From Rhynchosporium graminicola (lineage: Eukaryota; Ascomycota; Leotiomycetes; Helotiales; Ploettnerulaceae): a stretch of 64,000 nucleotides of DNA. A program made the position numbers and the translations under genes. Of the stretch, positions 1 to 12,508 are shown one piece after another; within the stretch, counting starts at the first letter, position 1, and every line of letters starts with the position of its first letter. Under the pieces are notes generated by a model, which saw only the letters and a program-made list of their open reading frames with translations, ran no database searches and had not been told where the DNA came from. Location of the stretch: contig FJUW01000056.1 in assembly GCA_900074885.1 (NCBI GenBank), forward strand, positions 147,930-211,929, in the 5' to 3' direction.

Positions 1-48
1 ACAGAGAAAATAAAAACGAAAGTCAATCGTGATGAAATCATCCGACTA

Positions 49-2115
49 TCAAGCAGCTCTAGTACCGTTTTTGTGCCCAGGGGCGGGGCCAAACTTCTCA
101 GCTCCCTTTGCCTTTTCAACATCCACAACTGCATATGGAGTCGCATATGGAGTCGCGACTGGCTCAACTGGCGCGCTTGTAGAAGTCTTCGCTTTGCTGA
201 CTGGTGTAGTTTTTAAAGCTTTTCCAGTAGGAGTAGACTTTGCAGTTCCAGTAGAAGATGGTGCAAGTGTTGTGAGGTCTGACGCTCTATGTATTGACTT
301 CGTGACTTTGGCTGGGGCAGGTGGTGCTTCTGTTTTCTTAGATTCTGTTGTGATGGTAGATGTAATGTTGACCGTGAGGTGAAGAGTCGTTTTGGGGGAA
401 GCGGCTTTTGTGCTGGTTGAGACCGCAGATGAGGAAGTGGTTGTTATTTTTTTGGCTTCTTTCTTGGGAGGAGGAGCTGTGAAATTCAAACCAGGAGGCA
501 AATCCGCTGTCGTCTCATTCAAAGCCACTGGAAGGGTAATGTTGTTCAAAGCCTCTGCCTTAGGAGGAGTCGTGAGGTTCAAGCCGGGAGGCAAAGCCGC
601 CGTCGTTTCATTTAGAGCCACTGGAAGTGTAACGTTTTTCAGAGAGGGAGCAGTAACATTCGCAAGACCCGAAGATTCATTCAAAGCCACTGGCAGCGTG
701 ACATTGTTTAAAGCTTTAGCAGTGACATTCGGGAGAATCGAAGACTCGTTCAGAGCCACTGGACGCGTGTCATTTCTCAGAGCCGGAGCTTTAAATTTCG
801 CACGACACGAGGTTTTATTCAAATGCACTGGGGCCGTAACATTGGGCTTTGGCAAACCCGGGTTTATAACCACAGTGTTGTTACTAATGACCGTAACAGT
901 TCCATTCTTGACTCCAGGCAGAGCAGTCATGGGCGCCCCATTAGGTAATGTGATAGTTGAAGTGACTGTGACAGGTGGACTGGTGACGACCTGGGTGACG
1001 TTCTGTCCGGCGGCAGTAACTATTACAACCTTTCCAGCTTGGACGATTTGGATGATGATAACGTTGACTGTGATGGAAATGGCGTAGCCTTGGCCGGGAG
1101 CAGGATGGAATCCCGAGTTAGGGGGAAAGACACCTGAAGCTCCACCACCAGGAGGGCCTTGTGGACTCTGGGATCCTGAAGAAGATCCTGAAGAAGAACC
1201 TGAAGAAGAATCTGAAGAAGAGCCTGAAGAAGAACCTCCTGAATCTCCTGAAGAATCTGAAGAATCTGAAGAACCTGACGAGGCGGAAGAGCCCGACGAG
1301 CCCGAAGATCCTGAAGAGCCTGAAGAGCCTGAAGAGCCTGAAGAGCCTGAAGAGCCTGAACCCGAAGAGCCTGACCCTGAGGAACCTGACCCTGAGGAAC
1401 CTGACCCTGAGGAACCTGATCCTGAAGAACCTGAACCTGGGGAAGGTGGTCCACCTGGAACACCTGGTGGGCCGGGAGGAGGTCCAACAGTGACTGTCAC
1501 GACAGTTTGTTGAGGTCCTGAACCAGCAGTGACGAGATTTGGTCCTCGAGTCAAAGACTGGCTAATCGTAGCTTCGCCTGGAACACCATCCACGGTGACA
1601 GGAATAACATTTGGACCTTCAGAGACAGGCTGAGCAGGGTACGTTGGAATAGCATCATTGCCAGCGGTGACCGTGACAACCCGACCAGGTTGATCAGCAC
1701 CTGGAGCTGAGATGGGAACTGTGATAGTCGAGGCTTTGGTCTGAGTGAGTGTAACTGTCTGAGGAGGACCTGGAGCAGGAACCGTGACCGTTTGGACTGC
1801 TTGAGGACAGCCAGTAGCTGTGTATGTCTCGGTAACAGTAACCGTCTTTTCTGCACCACCACCAACACATGGACAAGTATTGGCCGGAGGAGCTGAGCCG
1901 ACCGGTGTTGTGATTTGTCTTCTGCGAAGGCCCATCAAGGGCCCTAGGTTATTCTTGACTCCTTGCTTCGAACTTGAGAAACCAGATAAGCATTGCATCA
2001 GATTTAAGGCTTGAGAAAGGACTTACTCATCTTCCGGAGATGGGTCGATTGGGCCAGCAATAGCAGAGGAAGTGTAAAGAGCGACTAGCGCAAACGAAAG
2101 AAGTTCAGACCGCAT
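49..2115 (-). CDS. Secreted Ser/Gly/Thr-rich cell-wall protein (two exons)
   Basis: Exons 2115-2027 and 1972-49 flank a 54-bp GTAAGT...CAAG intron and give 670 residues with phase 2 preserved. The start at 2115 opens a signal peptide (MRSELLSFALVALYTSSAIAG), so the upstream in-frame ATG at 2205 is probably leader. After a short Cys pair (CPC) the protein is TVTV-rich, then about 80 residues of Gly-Ser/Ser-Asp repeats, then a hydrophobic VTV-rich stretch. It ends in several imperfect N-glycosylation repeats of the type NVTLPVALNES and a Thr/Lys/Ser-rich tail. No catalytic domain is seen. There is no hydrophobic C-terminus, so it is probably secreted or wall-bound without a GPI anchor. Adhesin-like or structural function is inference from composition only. 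Confidence 0.8.
1170..1440. repeat. Coding minisatellite of 9-bp units (Gly-Ser repeats)
   Basis: About 270 bp of near-tandem CCTGAAGAA / CCTGAAGAG / CCTGACCCTGAGGAA units on the + strand encode the Ser-Gly tract of the overlapping minus-strand wall protein. Such tracts usually vary in copy number between strains. Confidence 0.85.
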
Positions 2116-2266
2116 GCTGAATGTTGTGAAGATGTGTACGGGAAATCTAAACATGCAAAGAAGATGATGTAGAATCGAATGGGAAAGAAGGAAAGGTAGA
2201 ACCAAACAAGCACTGGAAAGAACGCGCAGTGCTGATGATCTGCAAGATAAAGGGCATAACCCAGTG

Positions 2267-2272
2267 TTTATA
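2267..2272 (-). promoter_or_regulatory. TATA-like box of the Ser-rich wall protein
   Basis: TATAAA on the minus strand lies about 150 bp upstream of the ATG at 2115, in a plausible core-promoter position. Confidence 0.35.
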
Positions 2273-5200
2273 TCACTCTCCGACTGGCCCTATCTCAAAT
2301 GTCATCGAGGAACGGACGATCGACCAGGGATTTCCTTCTTGCGAAGACTACCATTACCCTGCGAAGCTAGAAATACTATTCTAGGAACCTCCTGACGCTG
2401 GTCATAGGTCTGACTATGGGTGATCTCAAAAGGTAGCTTCCTAATGCAGAAGGTCACGAACGTGAAACGGCACTTTGGGAGGATAAACAACGGATATGGA
2501 GGCTGTGCTTGCTTCAGATCGTGATTTACGGATCTCTGTCCAGGATCAACGACGGCACTGATCGGGTGAAGCTCTGATCGAAGCTTGTACCTTTATGCAT
2601 TGAACGGAAGTGGAAGGATTGCGATTGGGCTAGCTCCGGAGGAAAAAGAAACAGAAGGTTTTGGGTGTGTTTGGACAAGCTCAGGTCGTAATAAGGCTAT
2701 AACAGCCGTTGTATAGGTAGCGCGGCTGTGTTAAAACAATCGACATCAAGTCTAGATTTTTGAGATGCAAAGCAGTCTTTGTCCTATCTGTTCTAATGCT
2801 CTCAAAAGTATACAGGAACAGCGGAGTCAAATCGACGAAGTGGCACCAGTTGTTGACCCGATAGAACTTGAAAGCTGTCCTTTCCAAATCCAAGTAATAG
2901 GAGAGATATACTATCGAAACAAAAATGCCAAGCCAGATTGGCATAAAGGTGCTTGATTTGAGTTTCTCAACAATCTTGTCCAAACAAACAGATGACAGAA
3001 ACCTTGAGATCAGATGAAAGGAACTATAAGGAACAATGTGGAGTCTCAAAAGATCGCAACGTACCTCCTGATACTTCAAGAGGCTGTCGTCTCATGCACC
3101 GATCCAAGCATTGTTGGGACGAAGCGAAGGATAAGCGAGCGATCATGGGACAGATTTTGTATCAGAAGGAGAACAGAACAGGGGATTTTAAAATGACAGG
3201 TTTGTTTTTGAAGGGGGTAAAGCATCAATCTGGTTTCGTGTATATAGTTTGTCGAGAGCTCGGATGAATAGGAAAACGATGACGAAAGGAAAGCCCCAAA
3301 GGCTGATCGTTGAGATGGAGATGAAACTACCGAGGAAACAAACACGTGACCGTGGGAGAGTTTGTGTACATAATGGCCAGGTGTTCCCGTCCTGATATTC
3401 ATCTGTCATCTTTAGTTCAGACGATACGATTCTCTTTTTGACTTTGTCTTTAGGGTCATTTCCTGCTTACCTGAACGAGCATCACCTGACCAATTTCGGT
3501 CCCAGTCCCAGCAATAGCCCTCAGCCAAGCATCGTACAGGAGCGGTTCGACCTCGGAGAACTCCTTTGTTCAAGGGGAAAACCAACAACATTGAGAACTT
3601 CACAGCCTATCGGAATGAAATGGGAAGGCAGCGCGGGCGATTACCGCGGTCAGCAACCGTTGTATCGCATTATCTTGAATGTTCTTCCCCAGGTGGTCAA
3701 AATACGTGTCATTCAATCATCTCGCAGCCCAAGCCAGGCCTTAAAGAGTCTGTGTAACATGTAAATGAAGTGATGAAGTGTGATGACATTAAAAGTCAGG
3801 CGGGATTACGGCCGCATGGACTCTTGGTTTGTGTTGTGTTTTTGAGATCACATCACGCTGCTGATCGAAATCGACAGTGCTGCCTGCCGTCCGCATTCGC
3901 CTTGCATTTCGCCTGACCTGTGTTGGTGGCAGGTGAGGCGAAAAATATGATTCCCTCAACCGGTTCCTCAGGCCTCTCAGTGGAGATAAATGACGATCTT
4001 GGATCCGGAATTCGATCTCGTCAATACGACGAGCCGTCAACTTGTTACAACTTGGCGAGATATCTTGGAATTCCAGGGGACCAGACTATCAAAACGCAAG
4101 TTGGTGGGATGGGAAGACTGAATGGAAGAACTCCGCTTGGTCGCCTTGGAGGCCGCATGCGTAGCGGATCACTTGCCTGGCTCGCAGCAATTGAGGTGAG
4201 GGTAGGATTATCATAACATTTTGGGCTCTGTGTTACTCTCGTCGTAGAATTTGACGAGTCCTCGAGTTAGTATTCGTTGAGGAAACTCGCCGGGCTATCA
4301 ATCAGTTACGTTGATGGCCGATGAAAGTGACCGAGGAGGCAGAGTAGGCATCACCAGGCGACGTCCTTCTCTTGTACAAGGAACACTAGGTGGTTGTCTC
4401 CGCGCGACCCGTGGGATCGGTGCCTCGTGGAAAACCAGCGGGGTCCTACGAAACTGCCCTTACTTCAGTCCTTCCATCTCTCCTGGTCCTTCCGTCTCTC
4501 CTGCTCCATCCGGAGTCTCTTCCATGGTCAGGAAGGACTCCGTTTGGTGGACTTTGGTCTGTGGGATCACCAATCTCTGGGGCGCCTTCTGGCAGTGTCG
4601 TGAAGTAGCATTGTGCTCCGTACACATTTGTTACTGGGACAACAACCAATGTCGCTTCCAGGGTGCAAGTCCGTCAATAAAGGGCGATCATTCATGACAT
4701 TTGCTCAGGAAGCTCTTTCCGTACCTACGTATCCAGGGACTCGCCATAACATCGGTTGTTGTTTGAGATGACATAATCCTCGAACCGGAGAATATATCGC
4801 CGTTGTTCGGACGATCAAAGTTCTAGTCTGAAAGTCTCTCAATATGTAGCAGGCGAGAAGCCCATGTCAGCACACTACACTTCGTTTTGCTAGCGGGGCG
4901 AACCGATGTCAAAGTGCGTTATTGTAGTGCCCGAATGTAAGCAAAATGAAAATCACCGATAGTGAAATGATAGGCTGCCCCTATTTGGTCGCATGGCCTG
5001 ATCGTTGATTTTGTCCTTGACGCTTGAAGGATGGATTGGGTGGCTGTGAGTTGAAGCAAAATGCTCGTGGTGAGGCAGACGGGATCGAGCCGAGTTCTGG
5101 AAATGTGAATGATTGTATGGCTACGGCGAAGACGATCCGGGGCGAGCAGATGATACGAAAGGCATGATGAGCCGGGTCTAATAAAGCAGAATTGACAAAT

Positions 5201-5342
5201 AGTCGTAGATGACTAAAATCGTGTCTCCGAATTTTGTTTATTTTGTTGATAAAAGAAAGTCGTTGTGAGACCCGAGGAAGAGTCATGATCTGCGAGGGCT
5301 CCCTCTTCCAGTGGTGGGTGGCTTGCACAATACTGTATGTAA

Positions 5343-5355
5343 GGGGGGGGGGGGG
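5343..5355 (+). repeat. Poly-G tract (13 G)
   Basis: A run of 13 consecutive G in an intergenic region. Its length is likely to vary between reads. Confidence 0.8.
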
Positions 5356-7267
5356 CACTTATCTGTTTCTTTGGCTTCTGATAGTACAACACTCAACTAT
5401 CAAACATGTGAATGGATTTATGGAAACATTGTAAAAAAGGAATGCACGTTACTTTTCTCGAGACATTTGACTCAGTTGACGTGCTTTCATCCTTAAGAAA
5501 TCGAGAATTTCCGCGACCTCCGCCATAGACGGCAAACATTAAGAGCTTTATACATGCACACTTAGGCATGAAAGTAGCCCTCATCTCATTATACTGTTTG
5601 TTGTACACCTCATCTGGCAGGGAATCATGCTAGATGAACAGACATGTGAAGTGAAGGCGTTTTTTGCGCCAAGGAAAGCATAATAGCTTCATTTATGATT
5701 CTCCACGGGTCCATAGTCAGCTGCAGATGCGGATATTATAAAAGTCTGTTTCTGTGCCGTCCGAATCCATCAATCTCCTAATCGCAGCAGACCTTCGTAT
5801 TCATCTTGACCTCATCTCTTTCAGAATTGCTTCCCACGAGTTTATATGTTTGCACTAGAGCCACTGCCAATACCATTTTTCTATTGGACTGCCACCATCT
5901 TCCAGCAAGTGCATCTTCGGTCTCTTTAGACCCCTTATTTTGATTCGATCTTGGCTCTTCACCAACCAGCGCCTTGCCACCAACGCCCACCCGTAAGCAG
6001 TAGATGTGCAGTAGAATAATTAAGCCTCGTCCATTGCCAGGGGCGAGACCTTCAGTCAGCCATAGAACTCACAGGTCGTATACGCGAATAATAATGTAGA
6101 GTCTGCAATTCTCCGTTTGCTTGGACGGACTAAGTCGTGGGATTATCGAACTCGAATGTCACAAGAGCTGCTTTCATGAACTACAACTTCACGGCTACCA
6201 AACAGTCGTGGGCAGGAGCTTGGAGCTCCCTATCCAAAGGAAAGCAAGAAAAGATAACTATTATGTACTGTTTGATTGTAATCGCCACTTTTTGCTTGCA
6301 TCCATGTCCCCCTTGAACACTTGAAGATAAGCCGAAGACATGTTATACAAACCTTCCGAATAATATAGCTAATCGATCGCACGGAACTCTCTTACGAAGT
6401 TAGAACAGCCGCATCTATTACTGTGTTTGGCCAACCCCTCATCATCAACTTTATCTCTACCAGACCTTTGGTTGAATCCATTCGGAGAATTGCAAAGTGT
6501 TGCGCTTTCACAATGCTTTTGTACATAGATCAGCAGCTGCACGTAGCCCCAGCAGCCTCGCATTACTGACCCCCCAGCACTTAACTGGACTCATCTGACC
6601 CTCTGCTCTGCATCTGCATCGCTCATGCAGATGAGATGCAGGCCTCGTGCTTCGGACCTCCCTGTGCCTCATGAGATTATTATACCTCATCATTGCTTGC
6701 TTTTACTCCAGGAACAGCAACATGCTGTGCATTTTGTTCCTTTAATTCTCCTGCAGCTCACGGCACTTTCAACCCACCTGAATATCTTGGAAAACCAGGG
6801 CTGCTTGAATGTACTTTAATGTAATTTGCCTACATATCATGATCTCGGATTGTGAAGTTAATCGATCCTACGTGTATACTTACTTACTTATACACGCTCA
6901 CTAGGTACCCACCTGGGTTCTTCGACGACACCAGACTACACTAGATACACTCTCGCAGAAGTATTTGCGATCCTCCACCCAACTTGTTACTCTATAGAAC
7001 TGTAATATTACTTGCCCTACCTCTTAGTCTTCCCTTATCCGACTTTCAAGCCCTCTCCAACGGCCTGTCGTCACTCTTGGGTCCGCTAGACCTAATCTCA
7101 GGGTCCGTCTCCTCGCCAGAGGAAGCCTATACAAAGGCTAGGAAGGGCAACGCTTCATAATACCCTACGCCAGACGCCATATTGTTTCGAAACACCTCCA
7201 GAATTGCATGAATGCACAATTATTAGAGGGTATCGGAGATTTCATTTTATTCCATTCCATTTATATG

Positions 7268-7941
7268 ATATTATATATTTGTTTGGTCGCCTCCGTCCTT
7301 CTCCGTTGTCGTCGAAGCGACAACCCCTTAATAGACTAGCGTCTTTTTGAGCCATCCCATTCCATCCCATCACTAAAGTTCCAGTCCGCCTTTACACACT
7401 GGGAAATCTCCTTCTCTAACCCGCCCACCAACATTCCTTCTGCGCCGACGACCACGACAGCGAGAGAGCGACGACGGCGACAAACTGTGGTCTTTCTGTA
7501 CCGAATACGTGATATTCAATTGCGACATTTACGGCCTCACCATATAGACGGCATCGCCGGTTCTCCTCCTAATCACAGCCAGCCGCATCGACTGGCTCTA
7601 AGAGACCACTTTCACTCATTTTTGCTCATCGAGTACCGACGCTGCACTCTCCCTATTCGCTGCTTCCGCACTGCTTCCGCACCAGCTCTCACATACCGCG
7701 CCCGCAGCTCTATAGGTTGCCTTGCCTCAAGCTGCTGTCCGACGGTCGCCGGCTTCTACAGGATCTAGGAGACGCAGGCGTTGGGAGCGCTTCAGCTGCA
7801 CGAAGCTTCGTGAAGACAGGAGCAGGCATTTGAAGCTTGTACCGCGTACCACTACCGGCTCCTTGCATACATCGCAAATCAAGCAACAGCTTTCCTCCCT
7901 TCCTTTGCCTCCATCCCCAGACAATCGTACCGCAGTCAAAG
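7268..7941 (+). promoter_or_regulatory. ATG-free, pyrimidine-rich leader of the PIN4-like gene
   Basis: From the ATG at 7265 to the start codon at 7942 the + strand holds no ATG, although about ten would be expected in 674 nt. CT-rich blocks (7380-7440, 7560-7720, 7890-7920) recur. This is the pattern of a long transcribed leader selected against upstream start codons. It may also contain an unspliced 5'-UTR intron or the core promoter, because I cannot place the transcription start. Confidence 0.5.
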
Positions 7942-9949
7942 ATGACACAACAATACGGAGGAGACATGTATGCCGACTACTCGCAGAATCAGAGCCGATC
8001 GCCCGTTTCTAGTCGCTATGGGAACGGCCTCACTCTAAACAGACAAACCTCACGACAGTTCGAACAATACGCCCCTCAACCTCCGCAAGGCTTATATCAA
8101 GAGGATCACTCCTCCCAATACGACCAAGCTTCCCGTTTCGACAGGATGCCACCCTCCACTATGCATGCCACAAACTACCCCTACGAGAATCAGACGTGGA
8201 ATTATGGAGGGGCAAATGCCAGTGCGAATATGATGGGTGGAACGGGCCGTGTCAGGGCTCAAGCTCCTAGAAGGGCTGGTCTTCCATCTGTAGGTGTCTC
8301 GCAGCTTTAAAGATGATGTTGGTGCGCTGCTAATAATTTTCTCCAGGGATGGCTCGACCCTCAAATGCATCAAGTCGACAACATCAATAATTATCAGATG
8401 AATAACCAACTAATGCATCAGCAACAGCAGCAGCAGCGTCGGCCTTCGCCTCCTCAAGGCGACAACGATGAGCTTATTCCAACTGCTATTGTCATCAAAA
8501 ATATCCCTTTTGCTGTCAAGAAAGAACAGCTTGTCGCTTGTATGACGGACCTGCGCTTGCCACTGCCGTATGCCTTTAATTACCACTTCGACGCCGGCGT
8601 ATTCAGGGGATTGGCATTTGCCAATTTCACAAGTGCTGATGAGACTCAAGCAGTTATCGCAGCCATGAATCACATGGAACTGCAAGGAAGGAAGCTGAGG
8701 GTTGAATATAAGAAGATGCTTCCTGTTCAGGAGAGAGAGCGAATTGAGAGAGACAAGAGGGAGAAGCGCGGACAATTGCAGGAGCAACATCAGCCATTGG
8801 CACCAGGCCAAGCTCAGAATCCGCTTCATACGCAGAGCTCCATGGCCTCTTTGACGTCCATGAACTCCATCAATCATCCTCCCGCAACCTCGCCATCTCC
8901 AGTGTCTATCAGGGGAAATATGGGTACGTAGGCTGCATTTCTGTCTTGATGCAATACTAATTACTATAGTTCCTGCAGATGTTGACATGAATGATCCCGC
9001 CACCCTTCAGTTCTACAGCGAATTGATGCTCTTCAAAAATGACAAGAGCCGTGATGCTCTTGTCTTCCCGCCTACAGTCTCCCCTGCCGACCGCCGAACA
9101 ATTCATACTCTCGCTCATCACATGAATCTTGACCATAGATCTGAAGGAAGCGGAGAGTCCCGATGTGTTCAGATTCTTCGACGAACGGCCCAGATTAGCC
9201 CACCCATCACTCAGCAGAATTACTACACAGAATCGTCTCGCCGAGGCCTGAATCGTGCTGCGACAATCGACTTGACTGAAGCTCGAGAAAACCATGGTCA
9301 TTACCACTCATTGAACCGTCAAGGGTCAACCCTCTTAGACATCCCAGGTTCCCCAGGCTTAAGTGGATTTTCTGCACATAACAATTTGAGAGCGGCGAAG
9401 TCATTTGCAGACCTTCGTTCGTATACCCCATCACCTGTACCTTCGACTGCCAGTTTCCCCGCCGGTTTGACGCAAAACATCTCACGATATGCAACAGATT
9501 ACAGTCACGGTTCGGCCGCATCCGGAACCCCTAATCTCACCCCGACTTCAGCCGGAGGCGGAACAAATGGCCGAGAGGAACTCGTTTTAAATTCCTTCGG
9601 CAATCTGGGTTTGTACGATCGACCCAGCACCAATCGCCCGAATGCAAGTGGAAGAATTGGTCAAGAGCGGGAGACCCATACCCCAGTCACTGGTGCCATC
9701 GGAAGCCAGAGAGTAGCCAACGGTAACTACGACGATAGTTCGCGATCCGGTGCGGTTGTTGAGAGACAGCCAAGAGGTCCTGGCGCTGATTGGGGAGCTG
9801 GCAATGGGTTTTCAAGACCACGACAAAATGGTCACGTCAATAGAGGTAGTGGTGAGCATGATCCAGCCATCTTTGACAATGGCTGGGATGATAACACAGC
9901 GCAAGATTCGTCCGATCGAACCGGTGTCCCAACCTCGCGGTATATCTAA
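7942..9949 (+). CDS. PIN4: PIN4/Cip1-Cip2-like RNA-binding protein, RRM plus R3H (three exons)
   Basis: Exons 7942-8289, 8347-8923 and 8970-9949 give 634 residues. The introns (57 and 46 bp) have CTAAT/ACTAAT branch sites. Order of parts: Gln/Tyr/Asn-rich N-terminus; RRM at about residues 162-240 with the RNP-like segments TAIVIKNIPF and RGLAFANF; a charged helix after it (RERIERDKREKRG); an R3H region at about 316-380 (DPATLQFYSELMLFKND then RRTIHTLAHHM). The rest is a disordered Ser/Gly/Asn-rich tail. The RRM followed by R3H is the layout of fungal PIN4/Cip proteins, which act in stress-related and DNA-damage-linked mRNA control. Function here is by family. The start is the first ATG after a 674-nt ATG-free leader. 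Confidence 0.88.
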
Positions 9950-11726
9950 AGTCATTCATCATCGAAATTCCGCGGGAGACTATTTGACGACGTTACGACA
10001 TACACTTTAGACCAACTGTCCGAATCTTATATTCCCGGCGCATCTTGCCAGCAACATAAAAAGCAGGGTTCTCTTTAGTGTGTAGATGCAATCCGACTTA
10101 CGAACCTTGTCGGATACATCAGTCAGGATGGAGTTTGACTGTCTCCTCGCACACAGTCAGACATTATGTCTGCTTCTCAGGAGTCTTGGCAACTTCGCGT
10201 ATTGTTTTTATCGTCTTTGCGCCATTTTCGAGCATTTCGCTAGATCATTCGGCCGTATTGGAAATTGATCGTTGGTTGTGCGCTGTTTACCGCCTTTGTT
10301 TTCTGTTGCTGCTTCAGTACATATTTACGGGATTATTATCTCGACCTTAACGAACGACGGAACGGACGACGAGACGACTACTTTGACTCGGCCCTGTTTT
10401 TACAATTCCCCCAAAATCTTTCATCACACCACAAACGATAGGATACCAAATACAGCGACTGGGCAACCATCACGATTTACGCCGTATGACATTCATCCTT
10501 CACGATACGAAAATGGGACTCGATCCGACTAATTCTAGGGGCTGTCTTCATCTTCGTCAGTGATGATAATGATGATGTCGATGAGGATGGCCCTGTATCC
10601 TCACATCAAACAATCCTCGAGCCTTTCCAACTTTGGACGGACACGACAAAAAAACGATATGCTTCTTCCTTAATCTTTTTCGCCTTGCTTCAGGTCCTCG
10701 ATCCGAAAAGCCTTCACACCATCGGCTTCTCAACCTTTTGACATCCATTGAATCGTTACCAGTAATGTGAAATGGTGACTTGGGATCATTTAAAACGGTT
10801 TTGCTTGGGGTGTCAGCAGCTGGCTGGTCGCAAAACTCCTTGCGAGCGACCTGATTTCTGTACTCTATCATCGCATCAATTGTTGCTCTTGCAAAATTCG
10901 AACTTTCTATCTGCTTATTTGCTGCTGTGTTTTCTTCTTTTGAAATTGAATCTGGGTCTTATCGGTTAGATGGTTGGGGTTAGTAAGGTATTCAATTTGA
11001 CAGGAGCTGCCATCCGGCTGAGAAAATGTGCACCGTGTGCTGGCTTGCCGGAATGGTAGTATAGGGAATCATGCAGTGTTATCGTGCTGTGGGGAGAAGA
11101 ATTAACTGTTTATTTGATTATCTGCCATCACTCATTTGAAGTGAACCTTGCTTAACTGAGTTTTTGCTTTTTGACTTCGCTGAAGCTTGCCGAATTAATC
11201 ATCTGTTCTGTTATCCTCTCCTCTTGATGCCCATCACTCTTAGTAGCCGCGTCCCCTTTCTCAACTCAAGATCGGTCTTGGTTTCCTTGAGGAGTACTAG
11301 GCCTAGCGAGCTGACTCCATATTCCTCACTGCATCGTAACCCTGACCCAACAGGAACCAACGACATGATGAGCGCTATGCCTATAGCCGGCCAATAACTG
11401 AATCGTCATATCCCTAATACCAGATTGTGGCCTTGCTGATTCGATGTTTTGAACTACCGCTCGTCCTGAGGCTTTGAGTCTGACGAGCTGAGCTAATGGA
11501 TCGTACGACCATCCTAGAGCTGGATGGTAGGTTATATTTACAGAGGGACGATCATTGTGGTCTTGCTTGCTTGTCGTGATCCTTCCTCTACAGATGCGGC
11601 GCTACCTAAGGTAAGCATCATTTGGTAACTTTGTACCGGTGCTTTGTGATATCGATTTACTCGATCTCGTGCGAGGCAAATTATTTATGCTTGCGCGTTC
11701 ACGGCTTCTCACTTCTCCTCTTAAGA
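9950..11726. other. 3' region of the PIN4-like gene and intergenic DNA, no gene seen
   Basis: The first several hundred bases are likely 3' UTR. A GATGATAATGATGATG stretch lies near 10560. The open frames here are short, lack family resemblance and overlap on both strands. The last about 300 bp would have been the promoter of the decayed monooxygenase. Confidence 0.6.
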
Positions 11727-12508
11727 ATGCCAGGTAACAATATGCAATCTTATGATAAAGTCGTAATCGGTGCTGGTATTTTATGCGCCATACTAAACTG
11801 TCGTCAAGGAATCGAGCACTTAAAGTGCGTTTGGTACTAATTGTAATCGGAAGGATTCTATGGCTTTGCGGCAGCAAAGATCTATATCCAGCTTCATCAG
11901 TATCGCCATCTTCGAATCCTCCTCCTCATGCGGCGGGACCGGCTCTAACCAGGTCTGAAATCCAATAATATGATAGGAGCATACAAATATTCCGATTTAC
12001 CTATGGATCTCAAGACTTATGGCTTGAAATTAAGTTGGAAGATAGTGGGGGTTGGGTGATCTCACCTACCTTTCGAACAAGAGATGTCCGATGCGCTGCG
12101 TCTGTATCACTTCATCGTCCCTCCATACTTCATCACGAAAGGTACAATCGCATTCGCAGGTATGGTAACGAAAAGCACCGCGCCGTGTGCTCACAATACC
12201 GGTCTCTGGATTTCTGCGTTCCGAGACGGGAAGCTGGATCGTGTCGCCTGCTCTCAGCAGGAGATCGCGCATGAAGCAATGCTGCATACCCAGTAGGGCA
12301 AGTGGATTTATGGAGCGTGTGAATACGGTACGAGGTTTCCGGATTTCATGTTTGAGAATATTCCGTACCTGGATATTTTATTGAGGGATGTGGGCTTGGA
12401 GGGTCATAGGCAGGGAGGTTGGGGAGACATCTTGCCAGGCCTTATTATCCTAGGAATTGTAAGGGCGTGGTTGAGGAGTGGCTGGTGACGCAGGAGGGTA
12501 AGGAGTGA
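11727..12508 (+). pseudogene. Decayed, internally deleted flavin-containing monooxygenase
   Basis: The N-terminal part starts at 11727 and reads YDKVVIGAG, an FAD-binding motif. A 78-bp intron (11776-11853, branch TACTAAT) then restores GFYGFAAAKIYIQLH. After one extra base near 11898 comes SIAIFESSSSCGGT. The frame then shifts back and a TAA (11946-11948) replaces the Tyr of the conserved RLYPGLKSNN segment, followed by MIGAYKYSDLPMDL. From about 12066 the sequence jumps to the family C-terminus: LRLYHFIVPPYFITKGTIAF, an in-frame TAG at 12294, EYGTRFPDFMFENIPYLDI, and after another shift CKGVVEEWL. A normal member has about 550-600 residues, so roughly the middle two thirds is missing. The breaks make a functional product very unlikely. 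Confidence 0.85.

Larger units (their letters stand above)
2116..7264. other. Long intergenic region (5.1 kb) without a supported gene
   Basis: No open frame here has a credible start, splice structure and recognisable family. The first about 150 bp are the promoter of the minus-strand wall gene and the last kilobase is probably promoter of the RNA-binding gene. A Thr/Pro-rich stretch on the minus strand near 4446-4670 could be a remnant of a wall protein (see findings). Otherwise I see only scattered short chance frames and a poly-G run. Confidence 0.6.

Noticed and set aside
392..1487. Long open frames on both strands overlapping the wall protein
   Set aside because: They arise from the repeat-rich codon use of the minus-strand gene, lack signal peptide or family features, and are interrupted where the spliced minus gene is not.
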